Shown here: positions 9,126 through 18,663 of the stretch, piece after piece | Position numbering within the stretch: the first letter of the stretch is position 1 | Layout of the letters: each line of letters starts with the position of its first letter | Translations under genes and position numbers: made by a program | The notes under the pieces: generated by a model | Databases searched by the model: none | What the model saw: only the letters and a program-made list of their open reading frames with translations | What the model was told of the DNA's origin: nothing | Origin: Trichomonas tenax | Taxonomy: Eukaryota; Parabasalia; Trichomonadida; Trichomonadidae | Direction: 5' to 3' | NCBI GenBank assembly: GCA_023091735.1 | Contig: JALKBU010000140.1 | Span: 1 to 64,000 of the forward strand | DNA length: 64,000 bases

Positions 9126-10923
9126 GAAATATAAAATATAATTTTAGCCGAACAAAATTTTGTATTGGTTTTTTGAAAATTTTCAATTTGTATATTCTAC
9201 TCGTTGTGGTAATGCGAATTTTGTAAAGAAAAATTTAATAGTTTCGTTGGATTCAATTTTTCGTGTGATAAAACGCATTTAAACACTGTGGTTATTGCAA
9301 AAATCTGAGAAAAAGAGTGTGTAAATATTGACAGTAAAGTTTGCCGAAATTACCCTTGCATGGCAGATTTATAAAAATCCAATTGAAATCTGGTCAATAG
9401 CTTTGATGGACACGGTTTACGTGTCAATTTCTCGATTATTTCCGCTTCAAACAGAATTTCATATCTTTTTCATTTGTAAAAAGTCGTCAGTAGTTGTGGG
9501 TTCATTAATTTGCAATGAGAACTGCATAGCCAACGATATAATCTGTTTTCGCATATAGGTTATCGTGCGTTTAAATAAGGCAAGCATGAGATTTTATTAC
9601 AATTTTTTCTCAAATTTTGCATATTTGGTGACATACTAAAGATATGTCATTCTTAATGTTTTTAGAACCCCTGTTGCATTGAATTTAGAAAATATCAATA
9701 GCAAAGTAAAAGAAATCGTTTTGATTTAATTTTTTTTAATAATCGATTGTAATAAAATCAGTTTTTCTATTCGATTATTGAGTTTTATGAGAATTCAAAT
9801 AGTCAAAAAGATTAAATATTATAATTACATAATATATCACAATATCAGTAATAATGCCACAAAATTGGATCAATTTACAATTATTTATCATCAGAAATTT
9901 AATAAATCATTTCCATTTGTGATGCATGTGCATAATTTATGCTTCGATAGGGAGAAAACGAATGTTTCCATTCTGACACTTTACATGACATAAATCCGTT
10001 TTTCGGTAGAAATAATCGGTAACATGATAGTTTTCGCTTTGTGAATATATCGCATTACAGTTGATGATATATAATATATCAAAAAAATTGAATATAATCA
10101 TCTTGATTTGTGAAATAAGGTTTTTATATGATGTAATATATAAATTTTAAATCGAAAATAATTTTGATAATATATTGGATTATTTTTTTTATTTGGCTTA
10201 CTCGAGTGTTGGGACAATGAGGAATCGATACATCTGATAATGAGATGTAAATAACCCTACCGCGAATTGAACACAAAAGAGATTCATTCAGAACTGAGTC
10301 ATTAATAAATATAATATTCTCATTAAAGTGAAGCGGTAGAAGAAATCAGTGCATTAAAAAATGATTTTTCTAAATTGATTGAAGTTTCCTCCTAAATTCG
10401 CTATTTTTTGTTGTATTTGAAGCAAATGACACCAATAAAGATCATTTATAGGTGTCAGAGCGGACAATCTCTTTGATTTTTTGAGTCTTACCGGGACCGA
10501 TTTTTTTGTTATTTTTGGAATGCATGTGATATGTAACAAGCATTTCCTAAAATTATCAAAAAATTTATCTCAATTTTCAACGATAAAAAATTAATATGAT
10601 GATTTTATGTTCAATTTTGATCTAATATTATGCAAAAATTTGTTAACAATTCAGATTTTTTTTGTTTAATTCGATATAATATTTGACATAATTGAAATAT
10701 TCATTTTTAATTTTAAATTGTGAGAATTGAAATAAATTTCAGATATTGAAATTAAAATAACATATGATGGAGATTGTTAATTTACAATAAAAGTGAGAAT
10801 TGAATGATTTTTCAAAAAATTTTTATCTAATATGCCAAATGCTATGTAGATTAAAGTTCTTCAACGAAAATTTTGAGAACATCTACCGGGGTTACATTAA
10901 AATGTGACACCTAATTAAAAACA
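9126..10923. other. Long AT-rich spacer
   Basis: 1.8 kb without a supported gene. Frames of 60-76 codons occur but have random composition. A single TTTACATGACA motif lies at 9980-9990, about 930 bp before the next gene, so its relevance is doubtful. No tRNA-like or repeat structure was recognised. Confidence 0.55.
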
Positions 10924-12777
10924 ATGTTTCCGATTTTTGCTGTGTTTGCGATTTCTGCCGAGATTCCTTTAGTTTTTCAGACTCATCAGCCAGACTTCGC
11001 CTACAACCCGGATATTGACATCGAAATCACGAAGAGAATCAACACAGAAACAAATTTTACAGGAATAATTTCATCAACGAGTCGTTCTGAGTTATCATAC
11101 TTTAGATGCGTCATTAAGACAGACAGAGCTACATTCGATGATTGCTACGCTTTCGGTGTTGGCCTAACTTTGGGATCAGGAGGTGCTCTTTATCTTTCTG
11201 TTAGCAACCTCGACGCCAAGAAAACAAATTTTTCTAACAATAAGGCAACTTCTGGTGGCGCTTTGAGCGTAATTGCCGGCGATTCGATTATATCGGACTG
11301 TGTCTTTGTTTCTAACCAAGCTTTCGAGAATGGTGGTGCCCTCTATGTCACAGCAAGCAGCAACGGCATTTACACGGAGATTGATGACAATTTTGAATCA
11401 AACCAAAAATATCAAGTGTTTCCAAATGTTTACGTTGGTGATTCCTCAGACTTCAAGCAGAATAGCGCAAGAAACTTCGGTGGAGCGATCTATATTCGCG
11501 CTTCTAATGCCGTAATCGTTGAAAAATCAAATTTTTCATCGAATATTGCCAATTTTGCAGGCTCAGCTATCTTCGCCGATGCATCTCAGCTCAATGTTTT
11601 TGATAATGGGTTCGTTTCAAACGGATGCAATCTCACAGTTATTAAAGTCGGCAATAAGAGCATTTTCAGCCAGAGTTACTTACAAGACCAGATCACTGGT
11701 GGTGCAGTCGCTATATATTCTATCTCAAATCCACCAGCTATCGCAACAAAGAATAATTATTACGATATGAACTACGTTGATGGCCCATTCGTGTATCTGC
11801 AGAAAGTTCCACAGGACATCTACTTCGCTGGAAACCAGACAATCAAATGGTATGCAACAGGTGAGTGCCACATGAGTTACAACCATCATCCTTTGTTAGA
11901 TGTCTACACCGAGTTCAAAGAATGTTATTCATACAACCCATACATTGAGAGAACAGGCGCAGTCCTTGCTGTACCGGAATCTAAGGAGCAGGCGTTCGAT
12001 TCGACAACTTATGATGAAAATACAAATATTGCAAATACTGCTACAAGGAAACCATACACAGAGTATCCAACTGAAGTTTCTGTTGAAGTCAAGGCACCGC
12101 AATCTATCTGGAACAAGAATTTCAAGCCAATTTCCATTCCACCATCAAAGAGTACTCTCCCAGCACCAACAATCATGCCATCAAGGACTGCCCCGCAAAA
12201 TGGAAAGTACTCTCATAGTATAATCCGCACATATTCCTACTTTTACACTAATGTCACAACCAGAACACTTTCATATGTCAGAACTTCAACTATTATAGAA
12301 GGCTCTACGTTAGTCTTCATGACATATGATTTTGCCGAAACAACAATATCAGTGCTCGCTAGTGTTGCAACAGATGAAGTCGCTTTAATTCTGGTTCCAG
12401 AACAGACTGTGGGTAAAGCTAATAAGAACATGTATCTGTATATTGGTATTGGCGTTGGTGCTTGCCTTTTAATTGTAATCATTCTTGTTGTTGTTCTCCT
12501 TATCATCAGGAAGAAGAAGTCCGATGTTGAAAGCGATTCATCCAGCGCTGAAGTGTTCATGCCAACTGAAACACCGCAGATCACACAATCAATGAACACT
12601 ACATCAGTCACAGTCGATAACCCACTCTTCACTACTTCTGTTGATGAAGAAGATCCATTCAAGGCTGACTTTTCATCATCATCAGAGGTCGAAGAAGTTG
12701 CATTCATCGACCACCTAGATGAGAAAGAGGAAGTTGCTGACAGTTTCGATCATCATGATGACGCTGTTGATCTCTGA
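10924..12777 (+). CDS. Pmp-like beta-helix surface membrane protein
   Basis: 617 residues. A hydrophobic signal-like N-terminus is followed to about residue 320 by a pectin-lyase-type beta-helix region with the chlamydial Pmp signatures: repeated GGAL/GGAI (GGALYLSVS, GGALYVTAS, GGAIYIRAS) and F-x-x-N (FSNN, FKQN, FSSN). A Ser/Thr/Pro-rich stalk follows, then a single transmembrane helix at about 504-528, a stop-transfer RKKK, and an acidic, serine-rich cytoplasmic tail of about 89 residues. The tail holds NPLF (about 566-569), which resembles the NPx[YF] endocytic signals noted in trichomonad surface proteins. It is therefore probably a type I surface protein; the ligand is unknown. The Pmp-like gene at 17.0-18.3 kb may be a distant paralogue. 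Origin by transfer from bacteria has been proposed for the family; nothing here tests that. Confidence 0.8.
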   Translation: MFPIFAVFAISAEIPLVFQTHQPDFAYNPDIDIEITKRINTETNFTGIISSTSRSELSYFRCVIKTDRATFDDCYAFGVGLTLGSGGALYLSVSNLDAKKTNFSNNKATSGGALSVIAGDSIISDCVFVSNQAFENGGALYVTASSNGIYTEIDDNFESNQKYQVFPNVYVGDSSDFKQNSARNFGGAIYIRASNAVIVEKSNFSSNIANFAGSAIFADASQLNVFDNGFVSNGCNLTVIKVGNKSIFSQSYLQDQITGGAVAIYSISNPPAIATKNNYYDMNYVDGPFVYLQKVPQDIYFAGNQTIKWYATGECHMSYNHHPLLDVYTEFKECYSYNPYIERTGAVLAVPESKEQAFDSTTYDENTNIANTATRKPYTEYPTEVSVEVKAPQSIWNKNFKPISIPPSKSTLPAPTIMPSRTAPQNGKYSHSIIRTYSYFYTNVTTRTLSYVRTSTIIEGSTLVFMTYDFAETTISVLASVATDEVALILVPEQTVGKANKNMYLYIGIGVGACLLIVIILVVVLLIIRKKKSDVESDSSSAEVFMPTETPQITQSMNTTSVTVDNPLFTTSVDEEDPFKADFSSSSEVEEVAFIDHLDEKEEVADSFDHHDDAVDL

Positions 12778-12861
12778 TTGTTTGTCTATTAAAATTTTTC
12801 AATTTCATCCAAACTATTAAATAACAGTTATTTATTTAAATAGAACAAATATATAAAAAAT

Positions 12862-14667
12862 CTAAATAACAATTGGTTGTTCTAAGTCTGCTTGAGCAAC
12901 CTTTGGCACAATTTCTTGTACGAGACGCTTTCCAGTGACAATTGATATACTTCCAACAGTAATATCAATGGATTTTCCGCCCCAGAACTTCTTTCCTAAG
13001 TTTGTAATTGTTGCAACTTCTGAATACGAAATACCACTGATGACAAAAACCATAATTTTTCTGTTTGTTTCTGGAACTTCTTCCTTCTTTCTTAGCAGAA
13101 TTTCGAATCTAATGTTGTTTTCATTCATGTACTGCTCGATATTTCTTCCTTTTTGCCTTTTGAGCTTTCCAAGTCTGTGATCGACAGAGCATTGAACAAC
13201 TCTTGCCGAGAATGGTGCGTATCCATCAAAGAATTCATATATATATATCTTCATCAAACGATTTCTGCATGAACTAGTCAAGCTTTCTGTTGATTTCAGC
13301 GCGTTGTGATTCATCTTTTGCATTGCCTTCGAGATAAAGCTCCTTAGGGATCTCTTTGTACAAATCGAAAGTTGCGTTCTGATTCGCCATTCTTATGTGC
13401 ATCAGACGGTCTTTGACTTTCTGCATTATGCCGTGCGACATGTCGAGCATGCCGATGTTTCTAAGGTTGACGAGGTCGTTGATGATATCAAGGCCAAATC
13501 TCTGCATCATGCGTGTGATGAAACCATTGAACACCGTTTAAGCACAAACTCGCTAAACAGAACTCTCGAACTGTTTCTGTCCAGTTCTGGTTTCTAATAA
13601 TGTTTGCTTCAGCTGTAGAAGGTGCAGCACTATCGCCACGAAGAATTGTAGCTTCGAAATCAAGAACGCTGCCGAAATATGTATCAGAACTTCTGTGATT
13701 AACAACATAATCACAAATCTTGAACATGTTTTCGAATTGGGGCATGCTATTGACAAATGCCATTGCTTTAGAGATTTTCTGTTTGAATTCCATATCTATT
13801 TCATCGCTCCTTCTGTTTTGAATTGATTCTTTGACTTGTTGTATGCGAGATGTAATATAAGTTGGAACATTCTTTATTTGAAGTGTGCTGCACTCTTTAA
13901 ATGCTTGATCGTTGTCACATAGCAGATATTCTTCTTGATTTATATCAATATCTTCAGGTAAGTGAAGGAATCCACAATCGACATTGAAAAAGTCGTCCAC
14001 AGCCCCGACAAATGTCGTTTGTGAGAGCAGTGGGGAAACAAGATCAAAGGTACGGTCAAGAATAATCAATGTATCGTATACAGATTGATTCGAAAATGAT
14101 GACAAACTGATTTGTGCCTTTTGTTCTTCGATGATTTTCTTCACTTTCATTGTGTATTCGCCGATGCAGTATAAAGATCCGAATGCTCCGTTGATGATTT
14201 GGATTTTTGTTAATGTTCTCGCGACAGCAGTCAAATGGTCAATATCCGTCAACGAAAATGTGCCTGAAAGCTCGAGGAGCATTTGTGAGGAACAAATTTT
14301 TTCCTAGAAGCAATAAATCATAATGAAATTCTAAAGTTTTCAATCTTTCTCCATCAAAAGCGTTTTCAAATACTTTGCTGAAAAATGGACCATCTCTTGG
14401 CGTGAATACCACCCATATTTTGTAATTTGGAAGTTTCTGTAAGTACTTCACAGCAGATTTTGCATCTTCTTCGTCATTTGGCAAAATAACACAAATATTT
14501 CCCTCATTCGCGTCATCTTCGATGTCCTCGAGATGCTTTAGAGCTTTGAATTTGGTAATCAAAACATCGCTTGGAATTAATCTGTAAATACGGCCGCAAA
14601 AGTTCTTTGGAATCGCGCAAACAGCGTCCGACGGCATAGTCTCCCTTATCTGGTCGAATTCTATCAC
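12862..14667 (-). pseudogene. VPS33: Vps33-like (Sec1/Munc18) gene, disrupted
   Basis: Four consecutive minus-strand frames together follow the length of a Vps33 protein, the SM subunit of HOPS/CORVET tethering complexes in late endosomal and lysosomal fusion. Signatures are LIILDRTFDLVSPLLSQ in the second frame, FFDGYAPFSARVVQ in the fourth and the C-terminal VFVISGISYSEVATI. The breaks are a shift near 14240-14260, a shift near 13530, an in-frame TAG at 13274-13276 and a change of phase in an AT-dinucleotide run at 13236-13249. Conserved sequence continues directly across each junction, so introns are not the explanation. The N-terminus has no obvious ATG at the expected place: the frame opens with GTG, and the first ATG is 11 codons in. 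Several independent lesions point to a true pseudogene, though indel errors in the assembly could account for part of it. Confidence 0.8.
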
Positions 14668-15103
14668 CGCTTGAGACTGTATCGACGCGAATCGGGAAAC
14701 AGCATTGGAAACGGAATTGTCCTTCTTTTTTTGATTTATTTTTGTTTTGTAAATTAACCTTATATATTATTTACCACTTTACAAAGTCAGAATTTCCTAA
14801 AAAGTTGAACTTACATTATGATTCCGCAGCGGTATTGAAAGATATCGCTGAATGCAATAGTTTTTTCACTTTTTTTCTAATAGAAATGAGATCAAAGCGC
14901 TGCAGAAAAGGCGAAATCGCTAAGTTTGAAAAAATTTACGTGGCGAAAATATTTTCAATAATGAGGTTTACATGACAAAATAACATTTACTTGACAAAAT
15001 AATATTTACTTGATAAATACATTATTTACATGACAAAAGAATTTACATGTCAAATAACTTTTTTACATGTCAGAAACCTTAAACATATGCGTTAATTAAA
15101 ATC
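14668..15103. other. Intergenic region with promoter-motif array
   Basis: It contains an Inr-like TTCACTTTTTTT at 14865-14876 followed by an ATG at 14886 that opens only a 29-codon frame, and then the six-copy TTTACATGACA array. No longer gene is seen. Confidence 0.5.
14967..15072 (+). promoter_or_regulatory. Six-copy array of TTTACATGWCA motif
   Basis: TTTACATGACA, TTTACTTGACA, TTTACTTGATA, TTTACATGACA, TTTACATGTCA and TTTACATGTCA follow one another at 16-21 bp intervals. The last copy ends 31 nt before the ATG at 15104. It is the reverse complement of the array in front of the RFC gene, so the element seems to work, or at least to occur, in both orientations. Confidence 0.55.
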
Positions 15104-15601
15104 ATGGCAACAAACACTTTAGACGACACTTCATTTCAACAACAATTGAATGAAAGTGCGAGAGAGATATTCGAAAAGAAAGGCGCCGGAAATAACATAA
15201 GAGCACACTTTGTTAAAGATATCGCAAAAGTTGTTATAAATTCGGAAGATTTAAATCTCATTTCATTACAACCACGAGTTAAATCAATGGATTCTGCAGC
15301 ATGGAGCAGATGCTTGTGCTTCGTTGTCGCTTATTTAAGAAGATATAAAATGGAACAAACACTTCAGGCACTGAAACACGAGTGTCCTATTCTCCCTAAG
15401 AACACTGGATTCCAGAGAGCGTCAGATCTCGAAATTTTCTTCGGTACAATCAAGAAAACAGCAATTGTTGTTGCAGATCAGTCATTTGATGAGCGCGTTA
15501 TAGAATTTAAAGAGAAATATGAAGCCGAGAATCCTCCAAAAGCTCTTCCAAAACGAGTTAAAGGATCTCGTAGAAAGAATACTCGAGAGAAGCCCAAATA
15601 A
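15104..15601 (+). CDS. Small LisH-like protein, unknown function
   Basis: 165 residues with an ATG start. The central part (about residues 60-95, with CFVVAYLRRYKMEQTLQALK) resembles a LisH dimerisation motif: a helix containing a tyrosine-rich YLRRYKMEQTL block followed by a second helix. The N-terminal helix around FEKKGAGNNIRAHFV recalls the N-terminal region of FOP/OFD1-type centriolar proteins. The C-terminus is basic (KRVKGSRRKNTREKPK). If the similarity is real, a basal-body or microtubule role is possible. No membrane segment is present. The gene is preceded by the strongest TTTACATGWCA array in the window. The family assignment is tentative. Confidence 0.6.
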   Translation: MATNTLDDTSFQQQLNESAREIFEKKGAGNNIRAHFVKDIAKVVINSEDLNLISLQPRVKSMDSAAWSRCLCFVVAYLRRYKMEQTLQALKHECPILPKNTGFQRASDLEIFFGTIKKTAIVVADQSFDERVIEFKEKYEAENPPKALPKRVKGSRRKNTREKPK

Positions 15602-15878
15602 TCACTACTTATCTTTGTGTGCGTCATTGGATTGAAATGTTTCGTGTTTTGTTTTATGTTTAAAGAATATTGTTTAATATTTTTATGATGTTTTATGTTA
15701 ATAGGGAAAATAGCCAATGTAGTGGACTCCGATGATATATTTGAAGTGTTTTGAGATGCATCAAAGTTAAAAAAATATTTGACATTTGACATTCCATAAT
15801 ATAAGTTTATGCCATGTAAACTTTACAACTAAAATTTTGCTTATTTAGGGGACCCTTTTAAATTTTCGAAACAAAGAA

Positions 15879-16877
15879 ATGTTCATTGAACCAAGTTTGA
15901 TTGACGCCTATTATTGGCTTCCGGACGATGCCACTGATCACTTGGACATCATCGTTGCTTTTCCAGAAGCTTTTGATCAGACAAAGCTCGTTTTCAAGCT
16001 GGATAATAACAATACCGAAGCATACGTCGGCATTGAGACGATGCCACCGATATTCTGTGGCTGTCTTTTCGAAGAGGCAATGAAACTCGAGAAATTACCG
16101 GGAGAAGAAGACACAACAATATTCAGAATCACGAAGAAGACCGAAGGAGACTGGAAATACGCCATCAAAGCACCAACAGAGCAGGATGGACTCATTGATC
16201 CACGCTCTTCGTTCACTCTCTCACAGACATTCTTTAATGCTGCACAAGACGAAGAACTCTCCGAAGAACAACGCGCACAGATCATTGAGTTGGCTCTCGG
16301 ATACCTTAAGATCGCAGTCGCGTGCAGATATCCCGATGCTCTCGTTGCTGCTGCACAGATGTCGATGACCGAAGGCTCTGAAGACCAAGTTGCCATTCTC
16401 TTGAACATGGCTGCCACAGACTACGGAAATCCACACGCACACTTCCTCTTGGGCCTCATTTTGACACAAAACGAGAAGACAGTTCCAGAATCAATTCCAC
16501 ACTTCGAGGCTGCTCTTGCTGGTGGCATTGCTGATGCAATCAACGCTCTCGGCGAGATCTATTCCCCAGAGCAAGTCCCACACTATGAGCACGAAGATGC
16601 ACAGAAAGCTTTCAACTGTTTCCAGGAAATGCTGAAGTTGAACCCAGAACACTCATACGCTATGATGAACATTGCAAAACTATACGCTGTCGGCAAGGGA
16701 TGCGAGAAGAACATAGAGAAGGCCAAACAGTTGAGAGATAAGGCCAAAGAACTTAACCCAGAATTAGATTCTTTCGAAATCAAGGAAGATGGTACTATTT
16801 GGCACATCGCTGCCGCTGCTACTGCTGTCGCAGCTGCTGCTGGTATCGCTGCTATCAATATAATGAAGAAGAAATAA
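15879..16877 (+). CDS. Tail-anchored protein with CS domain and TPR/SEL1 repeats
   Basis: 332 residues. Residues about 8-115 resemble a CS (p23/NudC-like) domain, including YYWLPDDATDHLDIIVAFP and PPIFCGCLFEE, the kind of fold that binds HSP90 or other clients. Residues about 125-300 contain TPR/SEL1-type helical pairs (for example GNPHAHFLLGLIL and AMMNIAKLYAVGKG). The C-terminus is an alanine-rich hydrophobic helix (about 307-328) ending in MKKK, a tail anchor with a basic tip. In trichomonads such tails often direct proteins to the hydrogenosomal outer membrane. A co-chaperone or import role on that membrane is an inference. A TGCCATGTAAA motif lies about 65 bp upstream. The stop overlaps TAAA. 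Codon use is fairly GC-rich, suggesting good expression. Confidence 0.8.
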   Translation: MFIEPSLIDAYYWLPDDATDHLDIIVAFPEAFDQTKLVFKLDNNNTEAYVGIETMPPIFCGCLFEEAMKLEKLPGEEDTTIFRITKKTEGDWKYAIKAPTEQDGLIDPRSSFTLSQTFFNAAQDEELSEEQRAQIIELALGYLKIAVACRYPDALVAAAQMSMTEGSEDQVAILLNMAATDYGNPHAHFLLGLILTQNEKTVPESIPHFEAALAGGIADAINALGEIYSPEQVPHYEHEDAQKAFNCFQEMLKLNPEHSYAMMNIAKLYAVGKGCEKNIEKAKQLRDKAKELNPELDSFEIKEDGTIWHIAAAATAVAAAAGIAAINIMKKK

Positions 16878-17038
16878 AAAATCTTTATATTTTTCCCCCA
16901 TACTTTCTCTACATACTGTGATACCCAAGAAATATATAAAATCGAAGTTTCTCTGTTCTAAACTTTCTTCTAAAGTGAGTTTTGAAATGATTTTCCATTT
17001 CAAGTTGAGATGTTTACACTGATTTCTTAAATAAAAAA

Positions 17039-18316
17039 ATGAAATTAAACACTTCTATTTATGCGCTGAGTGGTCAAAACTACGCAAACAGTGCTCTCGT
17101 CACTCTTTCGCTTCGTTCTGTGGCCCAGAATTTGCGATTTTCGTCAGTTTACTGCCAAAGATCTTTTTCTCCTTTTTTCAGGAGCTCGAATACGAACTTT
17201 AACCTCGAAATTTCAGGTTCACACTTCAGGAAATTCCTTTCTTCGACGGTTAAGGTTGTTTCTGACAAATACGCGCTTTTAGATACTCGATCACGAGTTG
17301 TATTTACTCGAAAATACGATATTTTCATGAATGATTGCTCGTTTACGGAATGCAGCGCCCAAGGACTCGGTATTGATGGCCATGGAGGAGCGATTTGCGT
17401 TTTCGTTCCTCCTGAAGGATTATTTGATTTGAATCTCGAAAGAATGAATTTCTACAAGTGCTACGCAAAATCCAGCGGAGGCAGTATATTCACAATGAAC
17501 AAAGTATTTAAGTCCGTTGTCGTTTGTTTTTCAGAAAGTTTTGCAGCAAAAAATATTCTCGCTTATATTCAAGCAAATCAGCTAATAATGAACAATACGT
17601 ACGCAGGAAGCAACAGTTTCGCTGATGAATTCAATCCTTGCGCAACAACTTTCGGATTTCGTGGCGAAAGTTTAACATTACAAGAAGTAAACATGTCAAG
17701 CTCACGCGTTGACATGGGTTCCTCGTGTTTCGCGTTGCATGGATACAATCATTTCATCGCTGGTTATACTATTTACCAAAATTGTGTTTCTGAAAACGCA
17801 ATTTATGCACATAGCATTGGTCAGCCTACAACGTTATTACAGAGATCAATGTTTGTTAACAATACGTTCAGTAATTACTTGATTATCACAGATGTTCCGA
17901 TTTCATTTTTCCAAGTTGGCTTAGTAATCAATTTCACACATGGATTTGTTGAAGAAAATCAGAGCCAGTTGCTTACAATGAAGAGCTGCTTCTTAAGTGG
18001 AACATCTGAAGATTGGAAACAATATTTAGCTTCATTTAAGTTCGAAGACTTAACATATGTTGCAGATGTAAACGGGCACGCACAAATTTCATTATACGAT
18101 GCCCATGCTGGTTGCAGAGATCACGAAATGAATTTCAAGTATAAGAAAGATCCAGCTGCTATAAAGGAGGATCTTTCACCGCCAACATTTGTCAAATTAG
18201 CCGTTAAATTAGCTCCTTCTATAGTCGGTTTAATTCTTGTTTGCGCAATATTCGTTTATATATTGCGAAAGAAGAGAAGAGTTGTTCAGAAACCACCACC
18301 AATATTTGGACACTAA
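17039..18316 (+). CDS. Pmp-like membrane protein, second copy in window
   Basis: 425 residues with an ATG start. The ectodomain shows scattered beta-helix features (GHGGAICVFV, SSGGSIFTM, repeated N-N-T sites and short beta-strand-like segments) typical of Pmp/pectin-lyase-like trichomonad surface proteins. It ends with a transmembrane helix (about 391-412, PSIVGLILVCAIFVYIL), a KKRR stop-transfer and a short proline-rich tail (KPPPIFGH). Unlike the gene at 10.9 kb it has no long acidic tail, and the N-terminus is not a good signal peptide, so a start or 5' part could be missing. It is very cysteine-containing in the middle. Function is unknown. Confidence 0.65.
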   Translation: MKLNTSIYALSGQNYANSALVTLSLRSVAQNLRFSSVYCQRSFSPFFRSSNTNFNLEISGSHFRKFLSSTVKVVSDKYALLDTRSRVVFTRKYDIFMNDCSFTECSAQGLGIDGHGGAICVFVPPEGLFDLNLERMNFYKCYAKSSGGSIFTMNKVFKSVVVCFSESFAAKNILAYIQANQLIMNNTYAGSNSFADEFNPCATTFGFRGESLTLQEVNMSSSRVDMGSSCFALHGYNHFIAGYTIYQNCVSENAIYAHSIGQPTTLLQRSMFVNNTFSNYLIITDVPISFFQVGLVINFTHGFVEENQSQLLTMKSCFLSGTSEDWKQYLASFKFEDLTYVADVNGHAQISLYDAHAGCRDHEMNFKYKKDPAAIKEDLSPPTFVKLAVKLAPSIVGLILVCAIFVYILRKKRRVVQKPPPIFGH

Positions 18317-18663
18317 CTTTGTATAGTAGAAATATGTTTGTTATTATTTAATATTGAATAAATTTTTTGTATCTTACAACATGAACCAAATACATAAACA
18401 GAAGCTATACGCTTTATCAACATAATACATATTTATTTTATTAATTATATATATTTTTAAAAGAAGTCAAAATAACGATATGATTTAACTAGCTTTGACT
18501 GGAGCTTACAGAAAATGATATATTTGAAATGTGGCAATCTGACATCATTAATTAAAATCCAGATCAACTCAATTTTTCCAAGATTGTTCCTAGGGGAATT
18601 ATATCGGATTTTAATCATTTTAACGATGATACGAACAAATTTATTACAAACATATTTAATATT
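18317..18663. other. AT-rich spacer between convergent genes
   Basis: About 350 bp between two 3' ends. No gene or repeat was recognised. Confidence 0.6.

Noticed and set aside
9328..9993. Frames of 71-76 codons in the spacer after CysRS
   Set aside because: No promoter, no domain, composition like random AT-rich DNA.
12862..14667. Introns explaining the Vps33 frame changes
   Set aside because: Conserved protein continues without gap at each junction and no trichomonad splice motifs (GTAYGT with ACTAACACACAG) are present.
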